A stretch of DNA of 38,313 nucleotides, taken from positions 1-38,313 of the forward strand of contig NZ_JAIQWX010000052.1 in assembly GCF_020164475.1 (NCBI RefSeq), read 5' to 3'. This document shows positions 24,538-33,208 of the stretch, piece by piece (position 1 is the stretch's first letter; the number at the start of each line of letters is the position of its first letter). The position numbers and the translations under genes are program-made. The notes under the pieces are model-generated. The model saw nothing but the letters and a program-made list of their open reading frames with translations, ran no database searches and was not told the DNA's origin. The DNA comes from Pseudomonas sp. REP124. Lineage in GTDB: Bacteria; Pseudomonadota; Gammaproteobacteria; Pseudomonadales; Pseudomonadaceae.

Positions 24538-25884
24538 TCAGACCAGGCGCAGGTGATGCGCACGCTTGGCGGTGTACATCGCCTCGTCGGCATGCCGGAA
24601 CAGTTGCTTTTCTTCGGTGCCGTTTTCCGGGTATTGCGCCACGCCGATGCTGGGCTGAATGTGCAGGCTGTGCCCGTCCAGGCGCAGCGGCTGAACCAGG
24701 ACCTGGCGGATCTTGCCAGCCACGCAATCGGCATCGCCCGAGGCGTGGATGCTGTGCAGCAACACCACGAATTCATCCCCGCCGATGCGCGCCACGGTGT
24801 CGGTTTCCCGTACGCAGCCCTTGAGCCGATTGGCGACGGTCTGCAGCAGCATGTCGCCCACTGCGTGACCATGGGTGTCGTTGACCTGCTTGAACCGGTC
24901 AAGGTCGACATACAGCAGCGCCATGCGCCCGTTGTCTTCCCGCGCCGAGGCCAATGCAATCTTGAGTCGGTCTCGCAGCAATTCGCGGTTGGGCAACTGG
25001 GTGAGCTGGTCGTACTGGGCCATGCGTTGCAGGCGCGCATGCAACTGTTTGCGCTCGATCGCCGTCGCCACCTGCGCGCACACGTACTGCAAGAGTTCCT
25101 TGTCCTGCTCGGTGTAGCGCTCGCCGCCGGGGATGCTTTTGACGATCAGCGCGCCAATGGTGCCGTTTTGCGAATTGAGCGGCACTCCCAGCCAGCAGGG
25201 TGAGTTCTGCCCGGCCACCAGCGCTTCGAAGCCCACCGGTGGGGTGTCCTGGTCCGGCGTCAGGAGGATCGGCATTCCCGTGTTGATCACCTCGGAGCAA
25301 AGGCGTCCGGTGATGGTGCCGGGCTGCTCGGGTTGCGGCTCGTGGTCGTCGACGTGATAGGGGAAATTCAGTTGCGCGCAATGTTCGTCATACAGCGCCA
25401 CGGAGAAGTTCATCGCCGGCAACCACTCGCCGATGATCAGATGAATTCGCTTGAACAGCGCCAGCAGGTCTTCCGCCGCGTGCGCAGCTTCCGATATCGC
25501 ATACAGCGCCGCCTGCCGCGATTCGGCCTGCTTGCGCTCGGTGATGTCGCGGGCCACGGCGATGCGCAACTGATCGACCTCCGACCAGCGCGCCGACCAC
25601 AGGATGTGCACCACCCGGCCATCCTTGCGCAGGTAGCGGTTCTCGAAATTGAGTTTGGGTTCGCCTCCAATGATGTCTCGCGCGGCGTCGAGGGTGCGCT
25701 GGCGGTCGGCCGGGTGCACCAGATCGATCATCATCCGGCCGATCAGCTCGTCAGGCGTGTAGCCGAGGATGCGCTCGCAAGCCGCGCTGACAAACACGAA
25801 ACGGCCCTGTTTATCGACTGCGCAAACGGCGTCCAGCAAGAGGTCGATGTAGCTCGCCAACGGAGCGGAATTTCTGGTGGTCAT
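24538..25884 (-). CDS. PAS-GAF-GGDEF diguanylate cyclase
   Basis: 448 residues. A PAS domain at about 10-125 ends in the PAC-type VARDITERKQAE, a GAF domain lies at 135-275, and GGDEF follows from about 285 (QYDQLTQLPNRELLRDRL) with an intact IGGDEFVVLL. An inhibitory RxxD (RETD) stands the usual distance before it. It should make cyclic di-GMP in the cytoplasm in response to a ligand or redox cue, with product feedback. There is no membrane segment and no EAL domain. It is a single gene. Confidence 0.93.
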   Translation of the reverse strand: MTTRNSAPLASYIDLLLDAVCAVDKQGRFVFVSAACERILGYTPDELIGRMMIDLVHPADRQRTLDAARDIIGGEPKLNFENRYLRKDGRVVHILWSARWSEVDQLRIAVARDITERKQAESRQAALYAISEAAHAAEDLLALFKRIHLIIGEWLPAMNFSVALYDEHCAQLNFPYHVDDHEPQPEQPGTITGRLCSEVINTGMPILLTPDQDTPPVGFEALVAGQNSPCWLGVPLNSQNGTIGALIVKSIPGGERYTEQDKELLQYVCAQVATAIERKQLHARLQRMAQYDQLTQLPNRELLRDRLKIALASAREDNGRMALLYVDLDRFKQVNDTHGHAVGDMLLQTVANRLKGCVRETDTVARIGGDEFVVLLHSIHASGDADCVAGKIRQVLVQPLRLDGHSLHIQPSIGVAQYPENGTEEKQLFRHADEAMYTAKRAHHLRLV

Positions 25885-25970
25885 GATGCCGAACGCGTTT
25901 CCGAACTATGCCGCAATAAGAAACCATCCCTGACCCACACCCCTATAGCCGATGCAGCCTTGCATCGGTT

Positions 25971-26609
25971 TCAAGCCCTGTTCGTCACCAGTCCCGGCAA
26001 GGCATGCGCCAGAGCATTGATGGCAAATCCGATGAACATCACGCCGCACAAGCGGGTGATCATCAATTCATGACGTTGGTACAAAGTGCGCACCCGGCGG
26101 GCTCCCACCACCCCGATGAGGATAGCGTAGGCGAAAAGGCCGCCGACGAAGCTCAGGAAGATCAGCCAGGGCAACATCGACCAGGTCAGCAATTCGGCGC
26201 GGCTGGACAGCAAGGCGGTGAAGGTCGCCACCGCTACCGGGTAGGCCTTGGGATTGGTCAGGCCGAACAGGATGCCGTGCCAGAACGGCTGGCGTGCCGC
26301 GCCCTGGGGCTCTTCGGTGCTGTTGCGACGCGCCCGCACCGCTCGCCAGCCAAGCCAGAACAGATAAAGCCCGCTGAGTACTCCCAGCACATCGAACGCG
26401 GTGCTACCGATTTCCCGCGCCCCGACAATCGCTACCAGCGCGGTGCTGCACCACACCACATCACCCAGCAGATGCCCGCACAGAAACCCCGCCCCCGCCC
26501 GCCGTCCATGGGCCGCGCCGATCCCGAACACTGCCAGCACACCCGGCCCTGGGGTGATGCCATAGATGAAGCCCGATGCGAGTACGGCCATCAAGAGCGA
26601 GGGGGTCAT
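25971..26609 (-). CDS. LysE/RhtB family amino-acid exporter
   Basis: 212 residues, 5-6 membrane helices, with the family start (GFIYGITPGPGVLAVFGIG) and LTNPKAYPVAVATFTALL in the middle. AAAGGA precedes the start. Members export basic or hydrophobic amino acids, homoserine or lactones through the inner membrane. It lies between the diguanylate cyclase and a LysR gene on the same strand, and no substrate can be told from the sequence. Confidence 0.9.
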   Translation of the reverse strand: MTPSLLMAVLASGFIYGITPGPGVLAVFGIGAAHGRRAGAGFLCGHLLGDVVWCSTALVAIVGAREIGSTAFDVLGVLSGLYLFWLGWRAVRARRNSTEEPQGAARQPFWHGILFGLTNPKAYPVAVATFTALLSSRAELLTWSMLPWLIFLSFVGGLFAYAILIGVVGARRVRTLYQRHELMITRLCGVMFIGFAINALAHALPGLVTNRA

Positions 26610-26718
26610 GGGAAGTCCTTTTGAACTGTCTGGTGAATGGTGGCCAGTCTATATCAGGTAATTGTGCGTTGATTGACTGATTGTCGAACAATTCTGTGAA
26701 TGACGAGGGTATGAAAGC

Positions 26719-27645
26719 CTAAAGATCGCAGCCCTCGGTAGCTCCAGCAGAGAGCCTGATTTGGGTGTTGAGCCAGTTCAGTGCTTGATCCCCTGCTCGG
26801 CGTTTGTGCCAGGCCAGCACAAAGGTAAACGAGGGAATATGGAACGGTGGCGGCACGACGATCAAGGAGGGTTCGGCGAAATCCCGCAGCGCTCGGGAGG
26901 CAACGGTGAGGATCAGGTCGGTGCCGCCGATCAGCGCCGGGGCGACGTTCCAGTGCGGGAGGCTGATGGCGACGCGGCGGCGCTCGCGCAGAGCGGTCAG
27001 GGCGCGTTCGATTTCCGGGGTGCCGCTGCCGCGCATTTCCAGCAGGACGTGGGGACAGCGCAAATAGGTGGGCATGTCGAGGGTGCCACTGCCGGGCAGG
27101 TGGCTGGGATCCACCAGGCAGGCGTAGTGCTCCTCGAACAACGGCGTGCTGCGCAACTCGTGAGGCATTTCGGGAAACACGCCAGCGGCGACATCGATGT
27201 CCCCGTTGAGCACACCTTCGAGCATGCCTTCGCGGCTGGCGTGGCTGATTTGCAGATCGATGCCCGGCGCTTCGCGGCGCAAAGTGCGCGCCAGTTCGGG
27301 CAGTACGATCGCGGCGCCGTAGTCGGACATCGCCAGGCGAAACCTGCGCTTGGCAGTGGCCGGATCAAAGGCGTTCGGCGCCAGTAGCGATTGCACCTGG
27401 GCCAGGGTCTCGGCCAGTGGCGCAGTTAGTTCCAGAGCCCTAGCGGTCGGCACCAGCCCCGCCCCGGCGCGCACCAGCAGCGGATCACCGAGCAGATCGC
27501 GCAACCGCGCCAGGGCATGGCTGACGGCGGGCTGGCTCAGGTGCAGGCGCTCTGCCGCACGGGTCACGTGTTGCTCGCTGAGCAAGGCGTCGAGGATCAC
27601 CAACAAGTTGAGGTCGATGCGGCGCAAATCATTCATCTGATGCAT
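26719..27645 (-). CDS. LysR-type regulator with REP-derived C-terminus
   Basis: 308 residues. The helix-turn-helix (VTRAAERLHLSQPAVSHALARL) is at about 23-45 and the effector domain at 95-300. The gene for a small DMT transporter is divergent, with 77 bp between them, so the regulator likely controls it. The last eight codons (GATEGCDL and the stop) lie inside a single REP half-site (26724-26741), so the original end seems to have been replaced by read-through into the repeat. A start at the fourth codon (Met) is also possible. Confidence 0.9.
   Translation of the reverse strand: MHQMNDLRRIDLNLLVILDALLSEQHVTRAAERLHLSQPAVSHALARLRDLLGDPLLVRAGAGLVPTARALELTAPLAETLAQVQSLLAPNAFDPATAKRRFRLAMSDYGAAIVLPELARTLRREAPGIDLQISHASREGMLEGVLNGDIDVAAGVFPEMPHELRSTPLFEEHYACLVDPSHLPGSGTLDMPTYLRCPHVLLEMRGSGTPEIERALTALRERRRVAISLPHWNVAPALIGGTDLILTVASRALRDFAEPSLIVVPPPFHIPSFTFVLAWHKRRAGDQALNWLNTQIRLSAGATEGCDL
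26724..26741. repeat. Single REP half-site inside the LysR 3' end
   Basis: gatcgcagccctcggtag matches the left arm of the REP hairpins at 23078 and 28221 with two mismatches. No right arm is present nearby, and it overlaps the stop codon region of the LysR gene. Confidence 0.75.
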
Positions 27646-27722
27646 GTTCTGAATAGCAAAACGGAATTTAAATCTGCGCGACGAATACCTTAGAGTCCAG
27701 CAAAACCTTTTGGAGAACGAAC

Positions 27723-28211
27723 ATGAGTACCTTGCATTGGGCCGGCCTGTTGCTGCTGGCCGCCTTCGCCGGGGCGGTGGTGCCGTTTCAGAGTGCGATC
27801 AATTTCAATCTGGGCCGCGGCCTGGGCCATCCGTTGTGGGCCACCCTCGCCTCGCTGGTGGTCAGCATCGCGGTGCTGTTACCGATCATGCTGGCGATGC
27901 GTCTGCCGCTGCCGTCACTGGCGTTCATCAGCCATGCACCGCTGTGGATGTGGGCGGGTGGTGCCTTTGGAGTGTGTTTCATTTCGCTGGCGCTGGTGCT
28001 GCTGCCCAAACTCGGCGCTTCAGGGTTCATGGCGCTGGCGTTGGCCGGGCAAGTGGTGGCGTCGATGCTGCTCGACCACTTTGGCTGGTTCGGCTTGCTG
28101 GAGCGGCAGGTGACGTTGCCCAAGGTGTTTGGGGCGGTGTTGCTGATTGCAGGGGTGGTGTTGATTCAATTTGGCGACGGACTGGGGAAAATCGTGACTG
28201 CGACCTCTTGA
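27723..28211 (+). CDS. Small DMT-type transporter (DUF606/YdcZ)
   Basis: 162 residues, five hydrophobic helices, beginning TLHWAGLLLLAAFAGAVVPF with the family motif FNLGRGLGHP (28-45) and GAVLLIAGVVLIQFGD near the end. GGAGA lies before the start. DUF606 proteins are half-size members of the drug/metabolite transporter superfamily and work as dimers. It is divergent from the LysR gene, which may regulate it. Confidence 0.88.
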   Translation: MSTLHWAGLLLLAAFAGAVVPFQSAINFNLGRGLGHPLWATLASLVVSIAVLLPIMLAMRLPLPSLAFISHAPLWMWAGGAFGVCFISLALVLLPKLGASGFMALALAGQVVASMLLDHFGWFGLLERQVTLPKVFGAVLLIAGVVLIQFGDGLGKIVTATS

Positions 28212-28220
28212 AAAGCAAAA

Positions 28221-28287
28221 GATCGCAGCCTTCGGCAGCGCCTACAGGGATGCGTGGTCTCTGTGGGAACTGCCGGGGGCTGCGATT
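28221..28287. repeat. REP inverted repeat
   Basis: gatcgcagccttcggca (28221-28237) faces tgccgggggctgcgat (28271-28286). It sits between the convergent DMT and MFS genes and could end both transcripts. Confidence 0.8.
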
Positions 28288-28290
28288 GTT

Positions 28291-29622
28291 TTACGCTTTG
28301 TCGAGGGTGCGCAACTTCTGCGGCAGGCCCCACATCAGTAGTGCCACGGCGATCAGGGCGCAGACGCCGATGACGTACAGCGCCGGGGTGGTGCTGCCGG
28401 TCATGTCCTTGATCCGGCCGACCATCACCGGGCTGACGATGCCGCCGAACTGGCCCAGGGTGTTGATCACCGCGATCCCGCCCGCAGCGCCTGCACCGGC
28501 GCCGGCCAGCAGTTTTGGCGGAAGGGTCCAGAAGCTGGGGATTGAGGCGATGATCCCGGCACCGAGCAAGCCCAGTGCAACGATCAGGAACGTGGTGTGA
28601 CTGGCGAAAATCCCCGCGCTGAAGAAGCCCAACGCGCCAAGCGCCACCAGGCCTGCGACAAACTTGCGGCGCTCGCCGGTCGCATCGGACAAGCGTCCGA
28701 TCACTACCATGCTGATGGCGCCACAGATGTACGGGATGGCAGTCAGCAGACCAATCATCACCGGGCTTTCGGTACCGGCGCTGCGGATCAGTTGCGGTGC
28801 CCAGAAGTTAAGACCGTAGGACGCCACCTGAATCAGGAAGTAGATCAGGCCCAACGTCAGGAAGCCCGGGATCTTCAGCGCCGCGAGTAGCGAGCCGTGG
28901 GATTTGTTCGGTTCATGCTGGGCTATGCGGCTCGACAGCAGGGTCTTCTCCGAAGGGGTCAGCCAATGGGCGTCTTCGATGCGGTCCTTGAGCAGGGTCA
29001 GCACCAGCAAACCGAGGCCGATGCAGGGTACGCCGCCAAGCAGGAACAGCCAGTGCCAGCCACGCATGTCCATCACGCCATCGAGGTGCTCCAGCACCAA
29101 TCCGGAGAACGGTGCACCGACCAGGCCTGCGAAGGCCGACGCCAGGAACAGCATCGAGGTGATACGGCCGCGATAGTGCTGCGGGAACCACAATGTCAGG
29201 TAGTACAGAACGCCCGGCGCAAAACCGGCTTCCATCGCGCCGATCACGAAGCGCAGCACGTAGAACTGCCATTCGCTGTTGACGAACACCATCAACGCGG
29301 TGGCCAGGCCCCAGGACATCATGATCCGGGCGATCCAGCGGCGCGCGCCGACCTTGTACAGCATCATGTTGCTGGGCACTTCGAAGATCACGTAGCCGAC
29401 CACGAACAGCCCGGCGCCAAGGCCATAGGCGGTGTCGCTCAGGCTCAGGTCGGCCTGCAGCTGGAACTTGGCGAAGCTGATGTTGATGCGGTCGAAGAAG
29501 GCGAACAGGTAGCAGACCATGATCAGCGGCATCAACCGCCAGGCGACCTTGCTGACCAGGGCTTTTTCTTCGTCGTGGCTGACGGCCGGGTTCGCCCCGG
29601 CCTCCATTGCATTGAGGCTCAT
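28291..29622 (-). CDS. MFS transporter, anion:cation symporter (ACS) family
   Basis: 443 residues, 12 membrane helices. The opening helix carries CYLFAFFDRINISFAK, the hallmark of the ACS (phthalate/tartrate permease) group; loop motifs include SNMMLYKVGARRW. These proteins import organic anions with protons or cations. It is the last gene of the cluster LysR - CoA transferase - lyase - MFS, 191 bp after the lyase with a REP hairpin between. The likely substrate is the acid that the two enzymes activate and cleave. Confidence 0.92.
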   Translation of the reverse strand: MSLNAMEAGANPAVSHDEEKALVSKVAWRLMPLIMVCYLFAFFDRINISFAKFQLQADLSLSDTAYGLGAGLFVVGYVIFEVPSNMMLYKVGARRWIARIMMSWGLATALMVFVNSEWQFYVLRFVIGAMEAGFAPGVLYYLTLWFPQHYRGRITSMLFLASAFAGLVGAPFSGLVLEHLDGVMDMRGWHWLFLLGGVPCIGLGLLVLTLLKDRIEDAHWLTPSEKTLLSSRIAQHEPNKSHGSLLAALKIPGFLTLGLIYFLIQVASYGLNFWAPQLIRSAGTESPVMIGLLTAIPYICGAISMVVIGRLSDATGERRKFVAGLVALGALGFFSAGIFASHTTFLIVALGLLGAGIIASIPSFWTLPPKLLAGAGAGAAGGIAVINTLGQFGGIVSPVMVGRIKDMTGSTTPALYVIGVCALIAVALLMWGLPQKLRTLDKA

Positions 29623-29700
29623 AGCGTTTCTCCAGGTGGACTTCCCGTGGGGTGTCCGGATTGTTTTTGTTGTCTGGTAAATGTTCGTTTTTGGGCGTTC

Positions 29701-29804
29701 CCTGTAGGAGCGAGCATGCTCGCGATGAACCTGAGATCGCCGCTGGGTGTCAGGCCGCCAGCGTTATCGTTCACGACCATCGCGAGCGTGCTCGCTCCTA
29801 CAGG
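29701..29804. repeat. REP-type inverted repeat between MFS and lyase genes
   Basis: cctgtaggagcgagc... and its complement (...gctcgctcctacagg) form long arms (about 25 bases) around a 50-base spacer. It may stabilise the upstream part of the transcript. Confidence 0.8.
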
Positions 29805-29813
29805 TACAGGGGT

Positions 29814-30740
29814 TCAGGAAGGCACGGGATGCAGATCGCAATTACGCCCCGCCTTGGCCAGCTGGCCGGGCACTTCGTGGCCGAGCAGCGCTGGCAGTCC
29901 TCGGGACAACTTCAACAGCAGCGGCAGATCGATGCCGGTGTGAATGCCCACTTCATCGCACAGGTTGACCAGATCTTCGGTGCAGATATTGCCCGAAGCC
30001 CCGGGCGCGAACGGGCAACCGCCGAGCCCACCCAGGGCGGCGTCGAACCGTCGGGCGCCAGCCTCATAAGCGGCCAGCACGTTGCACAGGCCAAGGCCGC
30101 GGGTGTTATGGAAATGCAGGGTCAGGTCCGCTGGCGATACCCGTTGCAACACTCGCCGCACCAGACGATCCACCTGCCGCGGGTTGGCCATACCGGTGGT
30201 GTCGGCCAGGGTGATGCCAGCGATGCCAAGTTCCTGATAGGCCTCGACGATCTGCAACACCCGGTCCTCATCGATCCGGCCTTCGAACGGACAGCCGAAC
30301 GTGGTGGCGATGCTGGCGTTTAGTCGCACCGGTTCACCCTGCACGAACTGGACGATTTCACCGAAGGCGGCCAGCGAATCCTCACACCGCATGCGCATGT
30401 TGGCCATGTTGTGGGTCTGGCTGGCGGACATCACCAGATTCAGCTCGTCGGCGCTGCAGGCCAATGCCCGCTGCGCACCCTTGAGATTGGGGATCAGCGC
30501 AACGTAGATCACCCCCGGTTGGCGGGTGATGCCCTTGAACACCAGCTCGCCGTCGCGCAGCGCCGGAATGGCCTTGGGCGAAACGAACGAGCCGCCTTCG
30601 ATGCGGCTGAATCCGGCCAGGGACAGTTGATCGATCAGGGCGATCTTGTCGACGGTTTCGACCCAGGTCGGCTCGATCTGCAAGCCGTCGCGGGGGGAGA
30701 CTTCCTGAACGATCAGGCTATCGGAGTAATCAGTGATCAT
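29814..30740 (-). CDS. Hydroxymethylglutaryl-CoA lyase family protein
   Basis: 308 residues, a TIM-barrel of the DRE metallolyase type. R17-D18 (EVSPRDGLQ) is the catalytic/metal pair. HFHNTRG holds the metal histidines, and the active-site loop GGLGGCPFAPGASGN, with the catalytic Cys and Asn, matches the HMG-CoA lyase signature. The reaction for the family is HMG-CoA to acetoacetate + acetyl-CoA. The start overlaps the stop of the CoA-transferase gene by four bases, so an acid is first linked to CoA and then cleaved. A substrate other than HMG-CoA, such as citramalyl-CoA, remains possible. Confidence 0.92.
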   Translation of the reverse strand: MITDYSDSLIVQEVSPRDGLQIEPTWVETVDKIALIDQLSLAGFSRIEGGSFVSPKAIPALRDGELVFKGITRQPGVIYVALIPNLKGAQRALACSADELNLVMSASQTHNMANMRMRCEDSLAAFGEIVQFVQGEPVRLNASIATTFGCPFEGRIDEDRVLQIVEAYQELGIAGITLADTTGMANPRQVDRLVRRVLQRVSPADLTLHFHNTRGLGLCNVLAAYEAGARRFDAALGGLGGCPFAPGASGNICTEDLVNLCDEVGIHTGIDLPLLLKLSRGLPALLGHEVPGQLAKAGRNCDLHPVPS

Positions 30741-31930
30741 TGCACCACTCCTTCGACTCTCAGGCGTTCGATGTCGGCCACCGTCAGGCCCAGTTGCGTG
30801 AGGACCGAGTCAGTGTGCTGACCCAGACCGGGGCCGGACCAGTTCACGCCGCCCGGGGTTTCCGAGAGCTTGGGCACGATGCCCGGCATCTTCACCGTGG
30901 CGCCGCCCGGCAGCTCGGCATTGAGCAGCATGTCACGGGCCTGATAGTGCGGATCGGCGACGATGTCGGCCACCGAATAGATGCGGCCGGCCGGCACTTC
31001 AGCCGCTTCCAGCGCCGCCAGTACGTCGTCGATCGGCAAGCTGCTGGTCCAGTGGGTGATTGCCGCGTCGAGCAGATTGCTCTGGGCCGCACGCCCGTCG
31101 TTGTGGGCGAATTCCGGCGCTTCGGCCAGATCCGCGCGGCCGATGGTGTGCATCAAACGACGATAAATCGGATCGCTGTTGCCGGCGATGACCACGTAGG
31201 CGCCGTCCGCCGTGAGGTAGGTGTTGGACGGTGCGATGCCCGGCAAGGCGCCGCCGGTGCGCTCGCGGACATGGCCGAGCATGTCGTATTCCGGCACCAG
31301 GCTTTCCATGACGTTGAACACGCTTTCGGCCAGGGACACATCGACGATCTGCCCGACGCCCTGCCCGGTCTTGACCCGCAGCAGCGACATCAGCGCGCCG
31401 ATCACCGCGTGCAGCGAGGCCAGCGAATCGCCGAGGCTGACGCCCACCCGCGCCGGTGGTGTACCGGGGGTGCCGGTGGTGTAGCGGATGCCGCCCATGG
31501 CCTCGCCGATGGCACCGAAGCCGGGACGATCACGGTAGGGGCCGGTCTGGCCATAGCCCGAGATACGCACCAGGGTCAGGTTGGGGTTCAGGGCGTGCAG
31601 CACGTCCCAGCCCAGGCCGAGTTTTTCCAGCGCACCGGGGCGCAGGTTTTCGATCAGCACGTCGGCGCTGGTTGCCAGTTGCTTGACCAGTTCGATGCCT
31701 TCGGCGGATTTGAGGTTCAGTGCCAGGGACTTCTTGTTGCGCGATTGCAGGTACCACCACAGCGAGGTGCCTTCGTGCAGCTTGCGCCATTTGCGCAGGG
31801 GATCACCCTGGCCCATGGCTTCGATCTTGATCACCTCGGCGCCGAACTCGGCGAGCATGCGCGCGGCGAACGGCGCGGCGATCAGCGTGCCGATTTCGAT
31901 CACTTTGATCGCACTCAAGGGGGCAGTCAT
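30737..31930 (-). CDS. Type III CoA-transferase (CaiB/BaiF)
   Basis: 397 residues with the family start (IKVIEIGTLIAAPFAARMLAE), VIKIEAMGQGDPLRKW, RISGYGQTGPYRDRPGFG and the catalytic Asp in GVSLGDSLAS near 168. It moves CoA from a donor such as succinyl-CoA to a free acid. The human relative SUGCT uses glutarate and HMG as acceptors, which fits the lyase gene directly downstream (ATGA overlap). AGAGGT precedes the start. It is the first gene of the catabolic unit, following the LysR gene on the same strand. Confidence 0.92.
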   Translation of the reverse strand: MTAPLSAIKVIEIGTLIAAPFAARMLAEFGAEVIKIEAMGQGDPLRKWRKLHEGTSLWWYLQSRNKKSLALNLKSAEGIELVKQLATSADVLIENLRPGALEKLGLGWDVLHALNPNLTLVRISGYGQTGPYRDRPGFGAIGEAMGGIRYTTGTPGTPPARVGVSLGDSLASLHAVIGALMSLLRVKTGQGVGQIVDVSLAESVFNVMESLVPEYDMLGHVRERTGGALPGIAPSNTYLTADGAYVVIAGNSDPIYRRLMHTIGRADLAEAPEFAHNDGRAAQSNLLDAAITHWTSSLPIDDVLAALEAAEVPAGRIYSVADIVADPHYQARDMLLNAELPGGATVKMPGIVPKLSETPGGVNWSGPGLGQHTDSVLTQLGLTVADIERLRVEGVVQ

Positions 31931-32064
31931 CGCGGGGTACCTCTTGTTCTTGGAATATGTGCCAAGGCTAGAGGACAGGTGCCCGGGGAATCCAACCTTC
32001 AGTTGGCAACGAGCGTTCGCGAAATGCGAACGCCTGGGGAAATGTCTGTAGTCTTCAGTCCGCT

Positions 32065-32138
32065 ATCGCGGGCAAGCCCGCTCCCACAGGGATTTTCGCC
32101 ACACCGCAGATCCTTTGTGGGAGCGGGCTTGCCCGCGA
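32065..32138. repeat. REP inverted repeat (gtgggagcgggcttgc type)
   Basis: tcgcgggcaagcccgctccc and its complement enclose a 28-base loop. It lies between the LysR stop and the CoA-transferase start, so these two genes are probably transcribed separately. Confidence 0.88.
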
Positions 32139-32166
32139 TGAGGCCAGCAAAATCAACCGTGATCTT

Positions 32167-33075
32167 TCAGGCCTCTCCACGCAAATGCTCAAACAACATC
32201 CGACTCACCGGCGACAACAACGCCTCATCCCGCACCACCAGAATCAACGCCCGATCCGACCAGTCATCGGTCAACGGCACCGCATGCAGCCCCAGCGCCC
32301 GACCGAACAACTCATAAGCCCGCTGCGGCAACACGCCAATGCCCATGTTGGCCTGGATCATCCGGCACATCGCGTCGAACCCGGGAACATGAATGCGCAC
32401 CCGCAACATTCTGCCCGCCTGACGCGCCGCCGAATGCGTGCGCATGTTGATGGAGCTGGCCGCATGCAAGCCGACGAAATCACTGTCCAGAGTATCGGCG
32501 AACGCCAGGCTCGAGCGGCTGGCCAAGGGGTGGTCGGGCAGCATCAGCACCATCAGTTTGTCCTGACGATAAAGCACGCTGTGCAGGCCCTTGGTGTCGC
32601 TGTCGATGGAGCAGATGCCGAGGTCGGCCACGCCATCGAGCACCCCTTGAATCACCCCGGAACTGGGCCGTTCCTCAAGGTCGGTCTTGACCTGCGGATG
32701 CCGCTCGGAAAAGTCCCGCAGGTCCTCCGGCAGGAACTGAATAATCGCCGAAAGGTTGGCCAGCATCCGCACATAACCGCGCACACCATGACTGTGCTCG
32801 CCCAGCTCCAGGCCCATTTTCTCGACGTTGAACAGCATCTGCCGGGCATGGTGCAGCAGCGTTTCGCCGGCGGGCGTCAGGGTCATGCCCTTGGCCTGAC
32901 GCACGAACAGGCTGATGCCCAGCGCCTCCTCCAGCTCCATCAAGCGCTTGCTCGCCGCCGACACCGCAATCGCCTCGCGCGCGGCGGCACGGGTCAGGGT
33001 GCCCTCCTCGTGGACGGCGACAAACAGTTGCAGGGTGATCAGGTCGAGGCGGCGGATCAGGCTTTTCTGCAGCAT
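32167..33075 (-). CDS. LysR-type regulator of the CoA-transferase/lyase cluster
   Basis: 302 residues. The helix-turn-helix runs over about 20-45 (LTRAAAREAIAVSAASKRL; the AVSAAS form is that of a distinct LysR branch), followed by a linker helix and a periplasmic-binding-like effector domain. It lies just upstream of the CoA-transferase gene in the same direction, the usual place for its regulator. The inducer is probably the imported acid or its CoA ester. The DUF4917 gene is divergent 133 bp away. Confidence 0.9.
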   Translation of the reverse strand: MLQKSLIRRLDLITLQLFVAVHEEGTLTRAAAREAIAVSAASKRLMELEEALGISLFVRQAKGMTLTPAGETLLHHARQMLFNVEKMGLELGEHSHGVRGYVRMLANLSAIIQFLPEDLRDFSERHPQVKTDLEERPSSGVIQGVLDGVADLGICSIDSDTKGLHSVLYRQDKLMVLMLPDHPLASRSSLAFADTLDSDFVGLHAASSINMRTHSAARQAGRMLRVRIHVPGFDAMCRMIQANMGIGVLPQRAYELFGRALGLHAVPLTDDWSDRALILVVRDEALLSPVSRMLFEHLRGEA

Positions 33076-33208
33076 GGGGGGCTCGGTGGTGGCGACTCAG
33101 GCAAGGTTGCAGCATAGCGTTCTTCGTTTGCGCAGTGGCAGGTCGCACGCGGCTCGCCGTGATAAAGTCGCCGCCCATCAGACCTTTTGCCTTGAGACTG
33201 TGACCGCA

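Noticed and set aside
28897..29943. Long + strand frame opposite the MFS gene
   Set aside because: Its composition (Gln/His/Arg-rich) is that of an antisense shadow of a GC-rich gene.
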